A model generated the notes under the pieces. That model was given only the letters and a program-made list of their open reading frames with translations. It did not search any database and was not told the DNA's origin. A DNA stretch of 64,000 nt from assembly GCF_016899425.1 (NCBI RefSeq), contig NZ_CP045994.1, positions 2,728,001 to 2,792,000 on the forward strand, in the 5' to 3' direction. The translations under genes were made by a program, and so were the position numbers. The stretch is from Burkholderia sp. MS389. GTDB taxonomy: Bacteria > Pseudomonadota > Gammaproteobacteria > Burkholderiales > Burkholderiaceae. Positions 9,230-18,238 of this stretch are shown here, one piece after another. Numbering within the stretch: the stretch's first letter is position 1; every line of letters begins with the position of its first letter.

Positions 9230-10408
9230 TTGAAACACGAACGCATCGATTATCGCACGGGCATCCTGTCGTCCCCCGCCGAGGTGCCGGCCGACGAATG
9301 GAACGCGCTGCTCGCGGGCGACGCGCAGCCCACGCCGTTCCTGCGCCACGAATTCCTCGACGCGCTGCACGTCGCGCGCTGCGCGGTGGACGACACCGGC
9401 TGGTCGCCGCACTTCGTCACGCTGACCGACACGCGCACCGGCCGCCTCGCGGCCGCCGCGCCCGTCTACGCGAAACAGCATTCGTACGGCGAATACGTGT
9501 TCGACTGGGCGTGGGCCGACGCGTACCAGCGCAACGACCTGCCCTACTACCCGAAGCTGCTGTGCGCGGTGCCGTTCACGCCGGTGCAGGGCACGCGGCT
9601 GCTCGCGGCCGACGACGACGCGCGCCGCCGGCTCGCGGCCACGCTGCTCGCGTTCGCCGAGCAGAGCGACGTGTCGTCGCTGCACGTGCTGTTTCCGACC
9701 GGCGACGAAGCGCGCCTGCTCGAATCGATGGGGATGATGCTGCGCGAAGGCGTGCAGTTTCACTGGCTCAACGACGGCTACCGCCACTTCGACGATTTCC
9801 TCGCCACACTCGAGCAGAAGAAGCGCAAGAACATCCGCGCGGAGCGGCGCAAGGTGCACGACGCGGGCGTGACCTTCCGGCGGCTGACCGGCGATCAGAT
9901 CACCGACGCCGACTGGCGCTTCTTCTCGCGCTGCTATCGGCAAACGTACCGCGAGCACTATTCGAGCCCGTACCTGAACCTCGACTTCTTCCGCACGATC
10001 GGCGCGACGATGCCCGAGAACCTGCTGCTCGTGATCGCGGAAGCCGACGGGAAACCGATCGCGAGCGCGCTCGCCGTGTACCGGCGCGGCGAGCACGGCG
10101 GCGGCACGCTGTACGGCCGCTACTGGGGCGCGATCGAACACGTGCCCTGCCTGCATTTCGAAACCGCCTACTATCAGTTGCTCGAATTCTGCATCGAGGC
10201 CGGACTCGACACGTTCGAAGGCGGTGCGCAGGGCGAGCACAAGCTCGCGCGTGGTTTCCTGCCGACCGTCACGCACTCCGCGCACTGGCTCGCGCATCCG
10301 GCGTTTTCCGATGCGGTCGCGCGCTTTCTCGAGCGCGAGACCGAGCATATCCACGCGTACGTCGACGAACTGCGCGAACACGATCCGTTCCGGCGCAACA
10401 CCGGCTAG
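9230..10408 (+). CDS. GNAT/FemAB-like acyltransferase (DUF482 type)
   Basis: Cytoplasmic 392-residue protein of the peptidoglycan-biosynthesis-like GNAT family (FemAB_like, formerly DUF482). Family marks are FLRHEFLDALH near the N-terminus, LEQKKRKNIRAERRKV in the middle and FEGGAQGEHKLARGFLP toward the C-terminus. The acceptor substrate is not known for most members. The start appears to be TTG (9230), since no ATG lies near the beginning of the conserved region; this is the least certain part. It diverges from nadE. Confidence 0.8.
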   Translation: MKHERIDYRTGILSSPAEVPADEWNALLAGDAQPTPFLRHEFLDALHVARCAVDDTGWSPHFVTLTDTRTGRLAAAAPVYAKQHSYGEYVFDWAWADAYQRNDLPYYPKLLCAVPFTPVQGTRLLAADDDARRRLAATLLAFAEQSDVSSLHVLFPTGDEARLLESMGMMLREGVQFHWLNDGYRHFDDFLATLEQKKRKNIRAERRKVHDAGVTFRRLTGDQITDADWRFFSRCYRQTYREHYSSPYLNLDFFRTIGATMPENLLLVIAEADGKPIASALAVYRRGEHGGGTLYGRYWGAIEHVPCLHFETAYYQLLEFCIEAGLDTFEGGAQGEHKLARGFLPTVTHSAHWLAHPAFSDAVARFLERETEHIHAYVDELREHDPFRRNTG

Positions 10409-10481
10409 CGCCGTCCGGCGCGCCGCGCACGCGGCGAAGCCACGCAAGGGCCTCGCCGCCTGCCGTCCGGCTACCGCGCGT

Positions 10482-12728
10482 TCAGTGCGCGGCGAGCGTC
10501 ACCGTCTGCGACAGCGCCTGCGGATCGCGCGACGACGCGGCCGCCGACAGCGCGTAGCTGCCCGCGCCGATCCGCCATGCGTGCGCGCTCGCATCCCACA
10601 CGGCGAAGCGCTGCGCCGGCACCGCGACGTTGACCGTGCGCGCCTCGCCCGGCTGCAGCGCGACCTTGGTCCAGCCGACGAGCCGCTTCGGCGGCTCGCC
10701 AAGCGACGCGGGCAGCGCCGCGTAGATCTGCACCGTCTGCGTACCGGCGCGCGCACCGGTGTTCGTCACCGTCACGCCGACCGTCACGTTGCCCGCGGCG
10801 TCCGCCTGCGCGGACATCGCCGACAACGCATACGTCGTGTACGACAGCCCGTAGCCGAACGGGAACAGCGGCTCGATCGCCTTCGCGTCGAACCAGCGAT
10901 AGCCGTACGCGAGCCCTTCCGCATAGACGTTTTGCAGGTTCGACGGATCGATCGTCGGCTGCGGCAGGTCGGCCTCCTGCTTCGGGAACGTGAGCGGCAG
11001 CCGGCCCGACGGGTTCGCGTCGCCGAACAGCAGGTCGGCGATCGCCTGGCCGCCCTGCGCGCCCGGATACCACGCGTCCAGCACGCCATGCACGTTCGCG
11101 AGCCACGGCATCAGCACCGGGCTGCCGTTCTCGAGCACGACGATCACACGCTTCGCCTTCGCGGCGACCGCGGCGATCAGCGCGTTCTGGTCGTATTGCT
11201 GGTTGTACGGGTCCGCCTTCGCATCGGGCAACGACAGGCTCGCGAGGTCGAGCCCTTCCGTCTGCCACTGCGTGGCGAACACGATCGCGACATCGGCCTG
11301 TGCGGCCGCGCTCGCCGCGGCATTCGCGTCGGTCCCGTCGAGATAGCTGACCGACGCGTTCGGCGCCTTCGCGCGGATCGCCGCGAGCGGCGCGGACTTG
11401 TACCAGGTCGCGCACCCGCCGAACAGCATGCCCGCCGGTTGCTGGCAGGACGTCACCGCGTTGCCGTCGATCGCCGGCACCGCGCCCGAGCCGCCGCCCG
11501 ACAGCACGCCCGCGTCCGCATGCCCGCCGATCACGACGACCGACTTGAGCGTGCCCGCGGCGAGCGGCAGCACCGGCTGCGTGTCGCCCGGCGCGGCCGC
11601 GTTCTTCAGCAGCACCGCCGCTTGCCGTGCGATCGCGAGCGCGTCGGCATTGCCGGCGGCCTCGTCGATCGCGCCGCCCGGCTTCGGCGGCGCATCCATC
11701 ACGCCGATGCGGATCAGCGTGCGCAGCTTGCGCTGCACCATGTCGTTCAGCCGCGCGACCGACACGCTGCCGGCCTGCAGCGCCGCGCGCAGCTTCGCAT
11801 TGAAGTACGAGCCGAGCGGCGCGTTGCCGTCGTCGGCCGCGCCCGGCTGTTCCTCGTCGAGCCCCGCCTGCACGGCCGCGACCGTCGAATGCGTCGCGCC
11901 CCAGTCCGACTGCACGACGCCCTTGAAACCCCACTCGTTCTTCAGCACCGTCGTCAGCAAATACGGGTTCTCGCACGCATACACGCCGTTCAGCTTGTTG
12001 TACGCGCACATCACGTTGCCCGGCTGGCCGTCCTTCACGCCGATCTCGAACGCGAGCAGCTCGGCCTCGCGCATGGTCCGCTCGTCGACGACCGAATCGA
12101 CCGTCATGCGGTTGGTTTCCTGGTCGTTGAACGCGAAATGCTTGATCGTCGCGATCACCTTCCGCGCCTGCGTGGCCTGCGTGCGCGCGGCGCTCAGCGT
12201 GCCCGCGAGCACCGGGTCCTCGCCCATGTATTCGAAGGTGCGGCCGTTGCGCGGCTCGCGCGCGAGGTTCACGCCGCCGCCGAGCCCTTCGGCGAAACCG
12301 AGCGCGCGCAGTTCGAGCGCGATGCGCGTGCCGTAGGTGCCCGCGAGCGCCGGGTCCCACGTCGCCGCGAGCGCGACCGGCGCCGGCAGCGCGGTCACGC
12401 GCGCATTCTTCACGTTCACGCCGCCCGCCGAATCGGCGCTGCTGACGGCCGGAATGCCGAGCCGCGGCACGCCCGGGATGTAGCTCGCGCCGTTCAGCGC
12501 GTCGGCCGGGAACGGGCCGCCCAGGCTGAGCGCCGGCATGCCGGTGCCGTGCACGAGCTGCAGTTTCTCGTCGGTCGTCAGTTGCGCGACGAGCGCGGCC
12601 GCGCGCTGGTCGGCTGCCGCGTCGGGGTCGGTCGGGGCGTGAATGTCGTCGCCGCCGCACGACGCGAGCAGCACCGTGAGCGCGCACGCGGACGCAATCG
12701 TCGAACACCGGAACAGCGAAGTTTTCAT
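10482..12728 (-). CDS. Glycoside hydrolase family 3 beta-glucosidase, lipoprotein
   Basis: Secreted beta-glycosidase of 748 residues. The signal peptide ends in a lipobox-like LLASC, so it is probably lipid-anchored. The GH3 N-terminal barrel carries the nucleophile aspartate in VVQSDWGATHS (about residue 275), with the KHFAFNDQE motif before it. The GH3 C-terminal alpha/beta-sandwich follows, and a fibronectin-III-like domain lies near the C-terminus (GYGLSYTTYAL onwards). GGAGG lies just before the ATG at 12728. The sugar specificity (gluco-, xylo-) cannot be told. The divergent AraC-type gene is its likely regulator. Confidence 0.9.
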   Translation of the reverse strand: MKTSLFRCSTIASACALTVLLASCGGDDIHAPTDPDAAADQRAAALVAQLTTDEKLQLVHGTGMPALSLGGPFPADALNGASYIPGVPRLGIPAVSSADSAGGVNVKNARVTALPAPVALAATWDPALAGTYGTRIALELRALGFAEGLGGGVNLAREPRNGRTFEYMGEDPVLAGTLSAARTQATQARKVIATIKHFAFNDQETNRMTVDSVVDERTMREAELLAFEIGVKDGQPGNVMCAYNKLNGVYACENPYLLTTVLKNEWGFKGVVQSDWGATHSTVAAVQAGLDEEQPGAADDGNAPLGSYFNAKLRAALQAGSVSVARLNDMVQRKLRTLIRIGVMDAPPKPGGAIDEAAGNADALAIARQAAVLLKNAAAPGDTQPVLPLAAGTLKSVVVIGGHADAGVLSGGGSGAVPAIDGNAVTSCQQPAGMLFGGCATWYKSAPLAAIRAKAPNASVSYLDGTDANAAASAAAQADVAIVFATQWQTEGLDLASLSLPDAKADPYNQQYDQNALIAAVAAKAKRVIVVLENGSPVLMPWLANVHGVLDAWYPGAQGGQAIADLLFGDANPSGRLPLTFPKQEADLPQPTIDPSNLQNVYAEGLAYGYRWFDAKAIEPLFPFGYGLSYTTYALSAMSAQADAAGNVTVGVTVTNTGARAGTQTVQIYAALPASLGEPPKRLVGWTKVALQPGEARTVNVAVPAQRFAVWDASAHAWRIGAGSYALSAAASSRDPQALSQTVTLAAH

Positions 12729-12781
12729 TGATCCTCCAGAATCGTTCTGTTGTACTTGTGGCCACTCCAAGTCTAAAAATC

Positions 12782-12822
12782 GACCGGTCACCACGCTTGA
12801 CCGGCAGGAGCATGCGTTGACC
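12782..12822. promoter_or_regulatory. Candidate AraC-family binding sites between GH3 and araC-type genes
   Basis: TTGACC occurs at 12797-12802 and again at 12817-12822, exactly 20 bp apart, and GACCGG occurs at 12782 and 12799. Direct repeats spaced about two helical turns apart are typical of AraC/XylS binding. They lie in the 142-bp divergent intergenic region. Confidence 0.4.
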
Positions 12823-12870
12823 TCTCGCAGCGGGGACAAACCCGAACGGCATGACGACAGGGAGACAGAC

Positions 12871-13905
12871 ATGGAGTTGCAGCAGAAATCGGTATCCGTC
12901 CGGATCTACCGCTGGCTGTGCGAAGACGCGCGTGCGAACGGCATCGATCCCGCACCGCTTTACGAAACACTCGGCATCGGGCCGGCCGAGCTCGCCGACG
13001 ACACGCGCCGCATCGCGGGCGATCGGCACGTGGCCGCGCTGCAATTGATGGACGACTGGCCGCTGTCGTGGCACCGCCCGCCGCCGCAGGTCGTGCCGTG
13101 GCTCGTGCCGTTTCCCGAACTCGCGGGCATCACGTGCAACGCGGCGACGCTGCGCGACGCGCTGCACGGCTACCTGCACTATCGCGAGCTGATCGGCAAC
13201 GTCGACTGGGTGTTCGCGCACGAGAACGGCGACGCGATCGCGCTCGAGTACGTGAACGAAGGCGACGGCCGGCACGCGGGCAGCGCGTTCGCGAACCTCG
13301 CGATCCTCGCGGCGCTCGCGCGCCTGTACGACCCGCACGTGCGCGTCGACGACGCCGCATTCGCCGGCCGCGCGTTCGCGCCCGTTGCCGCGCTGCGCGA
13401 CATGCTCGGCGCGCCGGTGTCGTTCGATGCCTCACACAATCGCATCGTGCTGCGCTCCGCACACTTCGACACGCCGTTCGAGCGCTACAACGCGCCGCTC
13501 GCCGGCATCCAGCGGCATGCGGCCGACGCCGCGCGCGAACGCGTGCGCGCTCGCTCGACGTTCGGCTCGTCGGTCGAGCAATGCGTGCGCGACTGGCTGC
13601 GCACGTCCGACGACGCCGACGTGCCGACCGATACGCTGATGCAGCACGTCTGCACGCGCTTCGCGATGTCGCGCTGGACGTTGCGCCGGCGCCTGCATCG
13701 CGAAGCGGTCGGTTTCCATGCGCTCGTCGCGCAGGCGCGGCTCGGCGAGGCGCGCGACCTGCTGCTCAACACGCAGTTGCCGATCGGCGAGATCGGCGTG
13801 CGCGTCGGCTTCCGTTCGACGAGCGCGTTCACGCGCTTCTTCACGCGCGAACTCGGCGCGGCGCCCAGCCGCTTTCGCGACGGGCACGGCGACCGACGGC
13901 GTTGA
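12871..13905 (+). CDS. AraC-family transcriptional regulator (OruR/ArgR-like N-terminal domain)
   Basis: Regulator of 344 residues with an arabinose-binding-type N-terminal domain (PF12625-like; GIDPAPLYETLGIGPAEL, later LLEALHRYL-like ATLRDALHGYLHY) and a C-terminal double helix-turn-helix (FAMSRWTLRRRLHREAVGF, then IGEIGVRVGFRSTSAFTRFF). The ATG at 12871 has GGAG six bases upstream. The divergent layout with the GH3 gene suggests it controls that glycosidase and itself; the inducer is unknown. Confidence 0.87.
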   Translation: MELQQKSVSVRIYRWLCEDARANGIDPAPLYETLGIGPAELADDTRRIAGDRHVAALQLMDDWPLSWHRPPPQVVPWLVPFPELAGITCNAATLRDALHGYLHYRELIGNVDWVFAHENGDAIALEYVNEGDGRHAGSAFANLAILAALARLYDPHVRVDDAAFAGRAFAPVAALRDMLGAPVSFDASHNRIVLRSAHFDTPFERYNAPLAGIQRHAADAARERVRARSTFGSSVEQCVRDWLRTSDDADVPTDTLMQHVCTRFAMSRWTLRRRLHREAVGFHALVAQARLGEARDLLLNTQLPIGEIGVRVGFRSTSAFTRFFTRELGAAPSRFRDGHGDRRR

Positions 13906-13954
13906 TGCACGGTTTTTCTGAGACACTGGCGGCTTCGCATCCCGCCGCCCTGCC

Positions 13955-14797
13955 ATGTCCTGGTTTCTGTATCTGATCGAATGCGCCGACGACAGCGTCT
14001 ACACGGGCATCACGACCGATGTCGCCGCGCGCTTCGACGAACACGCGTCCGGCAAGGGCGCGCGCTACACGCGCTCGCGCAAGCCGCGCGCGGTGCTCGC
14101 GGCGTTTGCGCTGCCCGACCGGTCGAGCGCGTCGCGCGCCGAATACTGGGTGAAGCGGCTCGCGCCCGCGAAAAAACGCGAGCTCGCGGCCGGGTTGCGG
14201 ACGCTTGAATCGGTGCTGCCGGCGGTGGTCACGCTCGACGAGAGCGGCGACACGGCCGGGACGAAGGCGACGGCGCGCGGGCGGAAGAAGGTGAAGGCGG
14301 AAAATGTCGACGCTGCGGCGGAGACGGCTGCAACGGAACAGGTTGCCGGGAAAAAGGTGAAGGCCGGGAAAGTGGTCGGGGCAGTAACGGCCGCGAAGAC
14401 GGCGAAGCCTGCGAAGGGCAAACAAGCATCGAAGTCGACGAAGGCGAGTCAAGCCGCACCGGACGCGAAACGTGCAAAACCCGTCGGCGATGCAGCCGCA
14501 AAAAAGACCTCGTCGCGTCGCACACCGGTAAAGAAAACCGACCTGCCCGCATCCGCGTCGTCAAAGAGGAAGGCACCGGCCGCCGCCGGCAAACCCGCCG
14601 CGAACGCACGCGAAGACGCCGCTTCCGCACCGGCCCGCCGTCGTTCGGCCACGAAAGCCGCCGAAGCGACCGCGCCGTCCGTTGCCGCGCCCCGCGCGAA
14701 ACGCGCGAAGAACGCACCGGCTACCTCGCTGCCGCCCGTCTCCGCGTCCGCCCGCCGGAAAACCGCGCGCGCAAAACAAAACCGCGCGGCCTCCTGA
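13955..14797 (+). CDS. GIY-YIG nuclease-domain protein with long basic H1-like tail
   Basis: Residues 1-80 are a complete UPF0213-type GIY-YIG domain: FLYLIECADDSVYTGITTD supplies the two tyrosine motifs, an arginine follows in DVAARFDEH, and the catalytic glutamate lies in SRAEYWVKRL. From about residue 95 to 280 the chain is low-complexity, rich in Ala, Lys, Arg, Pro and Ser, with repeated KPAK/KKV/AKT-like blocks resembling bacterial histone-H1-like proteins. The family is usually about 90-100 residues, so the tail roughly triples its size. It may bind DNA or RNA non-specifically. It is transcribed after the AraC gene. Confidence 0.8.
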   Translation: MSWFLYLIECADDSVYTGITTDVAARFDEHASGKGARYTRSRKPRAVLAAFALPDRSSASRAEYWVKRLAPAKKRELAAGLRTLESVLPAVVTLDESGDTAGTKATARGRKKVKAENVDAAAETAATEQVAGKKVKAGKVVGAVTAAKTAKPAKGKQASKSTKASQAAPDAKRAKPVGDAAAKKTSSRRTPVKKTDLPASASSKRKAPAAAGKPAANAREDAASAPARRRSATKAAEATAPSVAAPRAKRAKNAPATSLPPVSASARRKTARAKQNRAAS

Positions 14798-14851
14798 CGA
14801 GACACGCGCGGTTCGCGTTCCGTACGAGCCGGCCGTCGGCCGGCACGCCGC

Positions 14852-15379
14852 TTACTTCTTGTAGTTCGCGGCGCCGTCGGTGATTTCCTTGTGCGCGGCT
14901 TCGATGCCGGCCCAGCCTTCGACCTTCACCCACTTGCCCTTCTCGAGGGCCTTGTATTGCTCGAAGAAGTGCTTGATCTGGTCCTTCAGGTACTCGGGCA
15001 CGTCGTCGATCGTCTTCAGGTTCGCCGTCATCGGGCAGATCTTGTCGTGCGGCACCGCGACCAGCTTCGCGTCGACGCCCGACTCGTCGGTCATCTGCAG
15101 CATGCCGAGCACGCGCGAGCGCACGATCGAGCCGGCCAGCAGCGGGAACGGCGTGATCACCAGCACGTCGACCGGATCGCCGTCGCCCGACAGCGTCTGC
15201 GGGATGTAGCCGTAGTTCACCGGGTAGCGCATGCCGGTACCGATGAAGCGGTCGACGACGAGGAGGCCCAGTTCCTTGTCCGCCTCGTACTTCACCGGAT
15301 CGCTTTGCGCGGGAATCTCGATGATCACGTTGAAATCTTGCGGCAGGTCCTTGCCGGCCGGAACATGATTGAAGCTCAT
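14852..15379 (-). CDS. ppa: Inorganic pyrophosphatase
   Basis: Soluble family I pyrophosphatase of 175 residues that hydrolyses the pyrophosphate released by biosynthesis. The signature DGDPVDVLV with its metal-binding aspartates is intact, as are KYE near residue 30 and [10 protein letters not shown]. The ATG at 15379 is preferred, five bases after AGAGAG; an in-frame GTG at 15385 is an alternative. It converges on the GIY-YIG gene; the 54-bp gap shows no clear terminator. Confidence 0.95.
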   Translation of the reverse strand: MSFNHVPAGKDLPQDFNVIIEIPAQSDPVKYEADKELGLLVVDRFIGTGMRYPVNYGYIPQTLSGDGDPVDVLVITPFPLLAGSIVRSRVLGMLQMTDESGVDAKLVAVPHDKICPMTANLKTIDDVPEYLKDQIKHFFEQYKALEKGKWVKVEGWAGIEAAHKEITDGAANYKK

Positions 15380-15572
15380 GAGCACTCTCTGTAGGTCGAT
15401 GGGAATTCGGGACAGGGCGCCGCGGCCGATGCACGGCCGCGGGCGTCCCCCAAAAAGGAATGCGCCATTATAGCCAATCGACCGGTGGCGTCCGGATGAC
15501 GATCGGCGCGATAATCGTTCCGGATGTCCGACCGCCGAACCGGCGGCGGCGTGGCACGTCGATCACAATGCA
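15380..15572. other. Intergenic region between ppa and the hairpin array
   Basis: No gene is visible. The left part should hold the ppa promoter. At 15525-15572 there may be a decayed fifth copy of the 49-bp unit: it is in register with the array, has a CCGCCG-AAC-CGGCGG stem, and ends in GTCGATCACAATGCATGGG, like the unit junctions. Confidence 0.3.
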
Positions 15573-15759
15573 TGGGCCCGAGGCGGTGCCAAGGCGCCGA
15601 CCCGGGTCGACCGCGGTGCGTGGGGGCCGGGCAAGCGCTGAAGCGCTTGCTTGAATCGACCGCTATGCATGGGACCCAGGTAAGCGCTGAAGCGCTAACT
15701 TGAATCGACCGCTATGCATGGGACCCAAGTAAGCGCTAAAGCGCTAACTTGGGTCGACA
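15573..15759 (+). repeat. Array of four tandem 48-49-bp hairpin units before the aldehyde dehydrogenase gene
   Basis: Units start at 15573, 15621, 15670 and 15719. Each runs from TGGG through an inverted repeat to TCGACCGC.ATGCA. In the last unit GACCCAAGT pairs perfectly with ACTTGGGTC around an inner AGCGCT-AA-AGCGCT stem. In the second, GCAAGCGCT-GA-AGCGCTTGC pairs perfectly. The first is more diverged but keeps much of the pairing. The last unit runs straight into the AGGAGG of the next gene (15759-15764). The same unit recurs at 18149-18238. Confidence 0.9.
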
Positions 15760-15768
15760 GGAGGACGC

Positions 15769-17208
15769 ATGGAAGAGGCGAAGCACTTCATCGCGGGCGA
15801 ATGGACGTTGCCCGCGCAACTGGAAACCATCGCGGTGGTCGATCCGTCCGACGGCCAGCCGTTCGCGACGATCGCACGCGGCACCGCGCCCGACATCGAG
15901 CGCGCGGTCGCTGCCGCCCGCGACGCGTTCGCGGGCCCGTGGGGCGCCGCGAGCGCCGCCGAACGCGGCCGCGCGCTGATGCGGCTGTCGGCGCGCGTGG
16001 CCGATTCGATCGAGGAACTCGCCGCGATCGAGGCGCGCGACACCGGCAAGCCGCTGAAACAGGCGCGCGCCGATGCCGCCGCGCTCGTGCGCTACTTCGA
16101 GTTCTACGCGGGCGCCGCCGACAAGCTGCACGGCGAAACCCTCCCCTACCAGGCCGGCTATACGGTGCTGACGGTGCGCGAGCCGCACGGCGTCACGGGC
16201 CATATCGTGCCGTGGAACTACCCGATGCAGATCTTCGGGCGCAGCGTCGGCGCGGCGCTCGCGGCCGGCAATGCATGCGTGGTCAAGCCGGCCGAGGACG
16301 CGTGCCTGTCCGTGCTGCGCGTCGCCGAGCTGGCCGCCGAGGCCGGGCTGCCGGCCGGCGCGCTCAACGTCGTCACCGGCTACGGCCATGAAGCGGGCGC
16401 CGCGCTCGCCCGCCATCCGGGCATCGATCACATCTCGTTTACGGGTTCGCCGGCCACCGGCAAGCTGGTCACGCAGATGGCGGCCGAGAACCACGTGCCG
16501 GTCACGCTCGAACTCGGCGGCAAGTCGCCGCAAATCGTGTTCGCCGATGCCGATCTCGACGCGGCGCTGCCCGTGCTCGTGTCCGCGATCGTGCAGAACG
16601 GCGGGCAGACGTGCTCGGCCGGCAGCCGCGTGCTGATCGAGCGCGCGGTGTACGAGCCGCTCGTCGAGCGCCTCGCCACCGCATTCAACGGACTGCGCGT
16701 CGGCCCGAGCCGCGCCGATCTCGACTGCGGCCCGCTGATCAACGCGAAGCAGCAGCAGCGCGTGTGGGATTTCCTGTCCGACGCGCAGCACGACGGCATT
16801 CCGATGGCCGGCCACGGGCAGGTCGTCGCCGACGCGCCCGAAAGCGGTTTCTATCAGGCGCCCGCGCTGTTGCGCGACGTGCCGCCGTCGCACCGGCTCG
16901 CGCAGGAGGAAGTGTTCGGCCCCGTGCTCGCGGCGATGCGTTTCGTCGACGAGGACGAAGCCGTCGCACTCGCGAACGGCACGCCGTACGGCCTCGTCGC
17001 GGGCATCTGGACACGCGACGGCGCCCGCCAGATGCGGCTCGCGCGGCGCCTGCGCGCCGGCCAGGTGTTCATCAACAACTATGGCGCGGGCGGCGGCGTC
17101 GAACTGCCGTTCGGCGGCGTCGGCCATTCGGGCCACGGCCGCGAGAAAGGCTTCGAGGCCCTGTACGGTTTCACCGCGCTGAAGACGATCGCGATCCGGC
17201 ACGGCTGA
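15769..17208 (+). CDS. NAD(P)-dependent aldehyde dehydrogenase
   Basis: Oxidises an aldehyde to its acid; 479 residues, the usual ALDH superfamily length. VPWNYP, the catalytic glutamate in LELGGKSPQ, the catalytic cysteine in NGGQTCSAGSR and the EEVFGPVL motif are present. The ATG at 15769 follows AGGAGG by four bases. An SDR gene follows after 85 bp and an MFS transporter comes next, suggesting uptake and oxidation of one small organic compound. The substrate is unknown; annotation pipelines often call such proteins betaine- or succinate-semialdehyde dehydrogenase without proof. Confidence 0.9.
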   Translation: MEEAKHFIAGEWTLPAQLETIAVVDPSDGQPFATIARGTAPDIERAVAAARDAFAGPWGAASAAERGRALMRLSARVADSIEELAAIEARDTGKPLKQARADAAALVRYFEFYAGAADKLHGETLPYQAGYTVLTVREPHGVTGHIVPWNYPMQIFGRSVGAALAAGNACVVKPAEDACLSVLRVAELAAEAGLPAGALNVVTGYGHEAGAALARHPGIDHISFTGSPATGKLVTQMAAENHVPVTLELGGKSPQIVFADADLDAALPVLVSAIVQNGGQTCSAGSRVLIERAVYEPLVERLATAFNGLRVGPSRADLDCGPLINAKQQQRVWDFLSDAQHDGIPMAGHGQVVADAPESGFYQAPALLRDVPPSHRLAQEEVFGPVLAAMRFVDEDEAVALANGTPYGLVAGIWTRDGARQMRLARRLRAGQVFINNYGAGGGVELPFGGVGHSGHGREKGFEALYGFTALKTIAIRHG

Positions 17209-17293
17209 GTGCACGGCACGCCACAGGCAGCCGGCAGCAGCCGGCCGCCCGTCGGCACACGACGACTCTCATTACCAGCACAGGAGACACACC

Positions 17294-18052
17294 ATGCGGT
17301 TGAGCGGCAAGACGGCCATCGTCACGGGCGGCGGCTCGGGGTTCGGCGAAGGCATCGCGAAGACGTATGCGCGCGAAGGCGCGAACGTCGTCGTCAACGA
17401 CCTGAACGGCGCGGCGGCCGAGCGCGTCGCGAGCGAAATCGCGCTCGCGGGCGGCAAGGCGATCGCGGTGGCCGGCGACGTGTCGAAAGAGGACGACTGG
17501 CGCGCGCTGCTGCAGGCCGCGCTCGACGATTTCCATGCGGTGCAGATCGTCGTGAACAACGCGGGCACCACGCACCGCAACAAGCCCGTGCTCGACGTGA
17601 CGGAGGCCGAGTTCGACCGCGTGTACGCGGTCAACATGAAGAGCCTGTTCTGGTGCGTGCAGACCTTCGTGCCGTACTTTCGCGCACAGGGCGGCGGCGT
17701 GTTCGTGAACGTCGCGTCGACGGCCGGCGTGCGGCCGCGCCCGGGCCTCGTCTGGTACAACAGCACGAAGGGCGCGATGATCACCGCGAGCAAGTCGCTC
17801 GCGGCCGAGCTCGGCGCCGACCGCGTCCGCGTGAACTGCATCAACCCGGTGCTCGGCGAAACCGCGTTGATGACCGAGTTCATGGGCTGCGAGGACACAC
17901 CGGACAATCGCCGCCGCTTCCTCGCGACGATCCCGCTCGGCCGCTTCTCGACGCCGCAGGACATCGCGAACGCCGCGCTGTATCTTGCGTCCGACGAAGC
18001 CGAATTCATCACCGGCGTGTGCCTCGAAGTCGACGGCGGACGCTGCATCTAG
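17294..18052 (+). CDS. Short-chain dehydrogenase/reductase
   Basis: Classical SDR of 252 residues. The cofactor motif TGGGSGFGEG lies at residues 11-20, NNAG at about 90, the catalytic serine in VASTAGV and the YxxxK pair in WYNSTKGA. A basic residue does not clearly follow the glycine motif, and an aspartate lies near the end of beta-2 (VVVNDLNG), so NAD(H) is more likely than NADP(H). An AGGAGA lies eight bases before the ATG. It probably works with the upstream aldehyde dehydrogenase in an alcohol/ketone oxidation path. Confidence 0.88.
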   Translation: MRLSGKTAIVTGGGSGFGEGIAKTYAREGANVVVNDLNGAAAERVASEIALAGGKAIAVAGDVSKEDDWRALLQAALDDFHAVQIVVNNAGTTHRNKPVLDVTEAEFDRVYAVNMKSLFWCVQTFVPYFRAQGGGVFVNVASTAGVRPRPGLVWYNSTKGAMITASKSLAAELGADRVRVNCINPVLGETALMTEFMGCEDTPDNRRRFLATIPLGRFSTPQDIANAALYLASDEAEFITGVCLEVDGGRCI

Positions 18053-18148
18053 TCGTACCGGGACGCTCGATCGCCCCGTCTTGCTTCGCACGAAACCGGA
18101 TCGGACGCCGCGGCGTCTGCGCCGGCCAACTACAACGACAGCGATACA

Positions 18149-18238
18149 TGGGATCCAGGTAACCGCCAAAGCGCCAACTTGGATCGACCGCAAAGCATGG
18201 GATCCAAGTAAGCGCTAAAGCGCCAACTTGGATCGACA
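18149..18238 (+). repeat. Two tandem 49-bp hairpin units before the MFS gene
   Basis: Units start at 18149 and 18198 (spacing exactly 49 bp) and match the array at 15573-15759. In the second unit GATCCAAGT pairs with ACTTGGATC around AGCGCT-AA-AGCGCC. Compared with the other array, the outer stem has changed from GACCC/GGGTC to GATCC/GGATC on both arms, a compensating change. The last unit again runs into the Shine-Dalgarno (ACAGGAG) of the following gene. Confidence 0.9.

Noticed and set aside
10224..12731. Plus-strand open frame of 835 codons opposite the GH3 gene
   Set aside because: Translation is Arg/Ala/His-rich with no family similarity; it is the complement of a real GC-rich gene.
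15573..15768. CRISPR array
   Set aside because: The units are direct tandem copies without unique spacers, and no cas genes are near.
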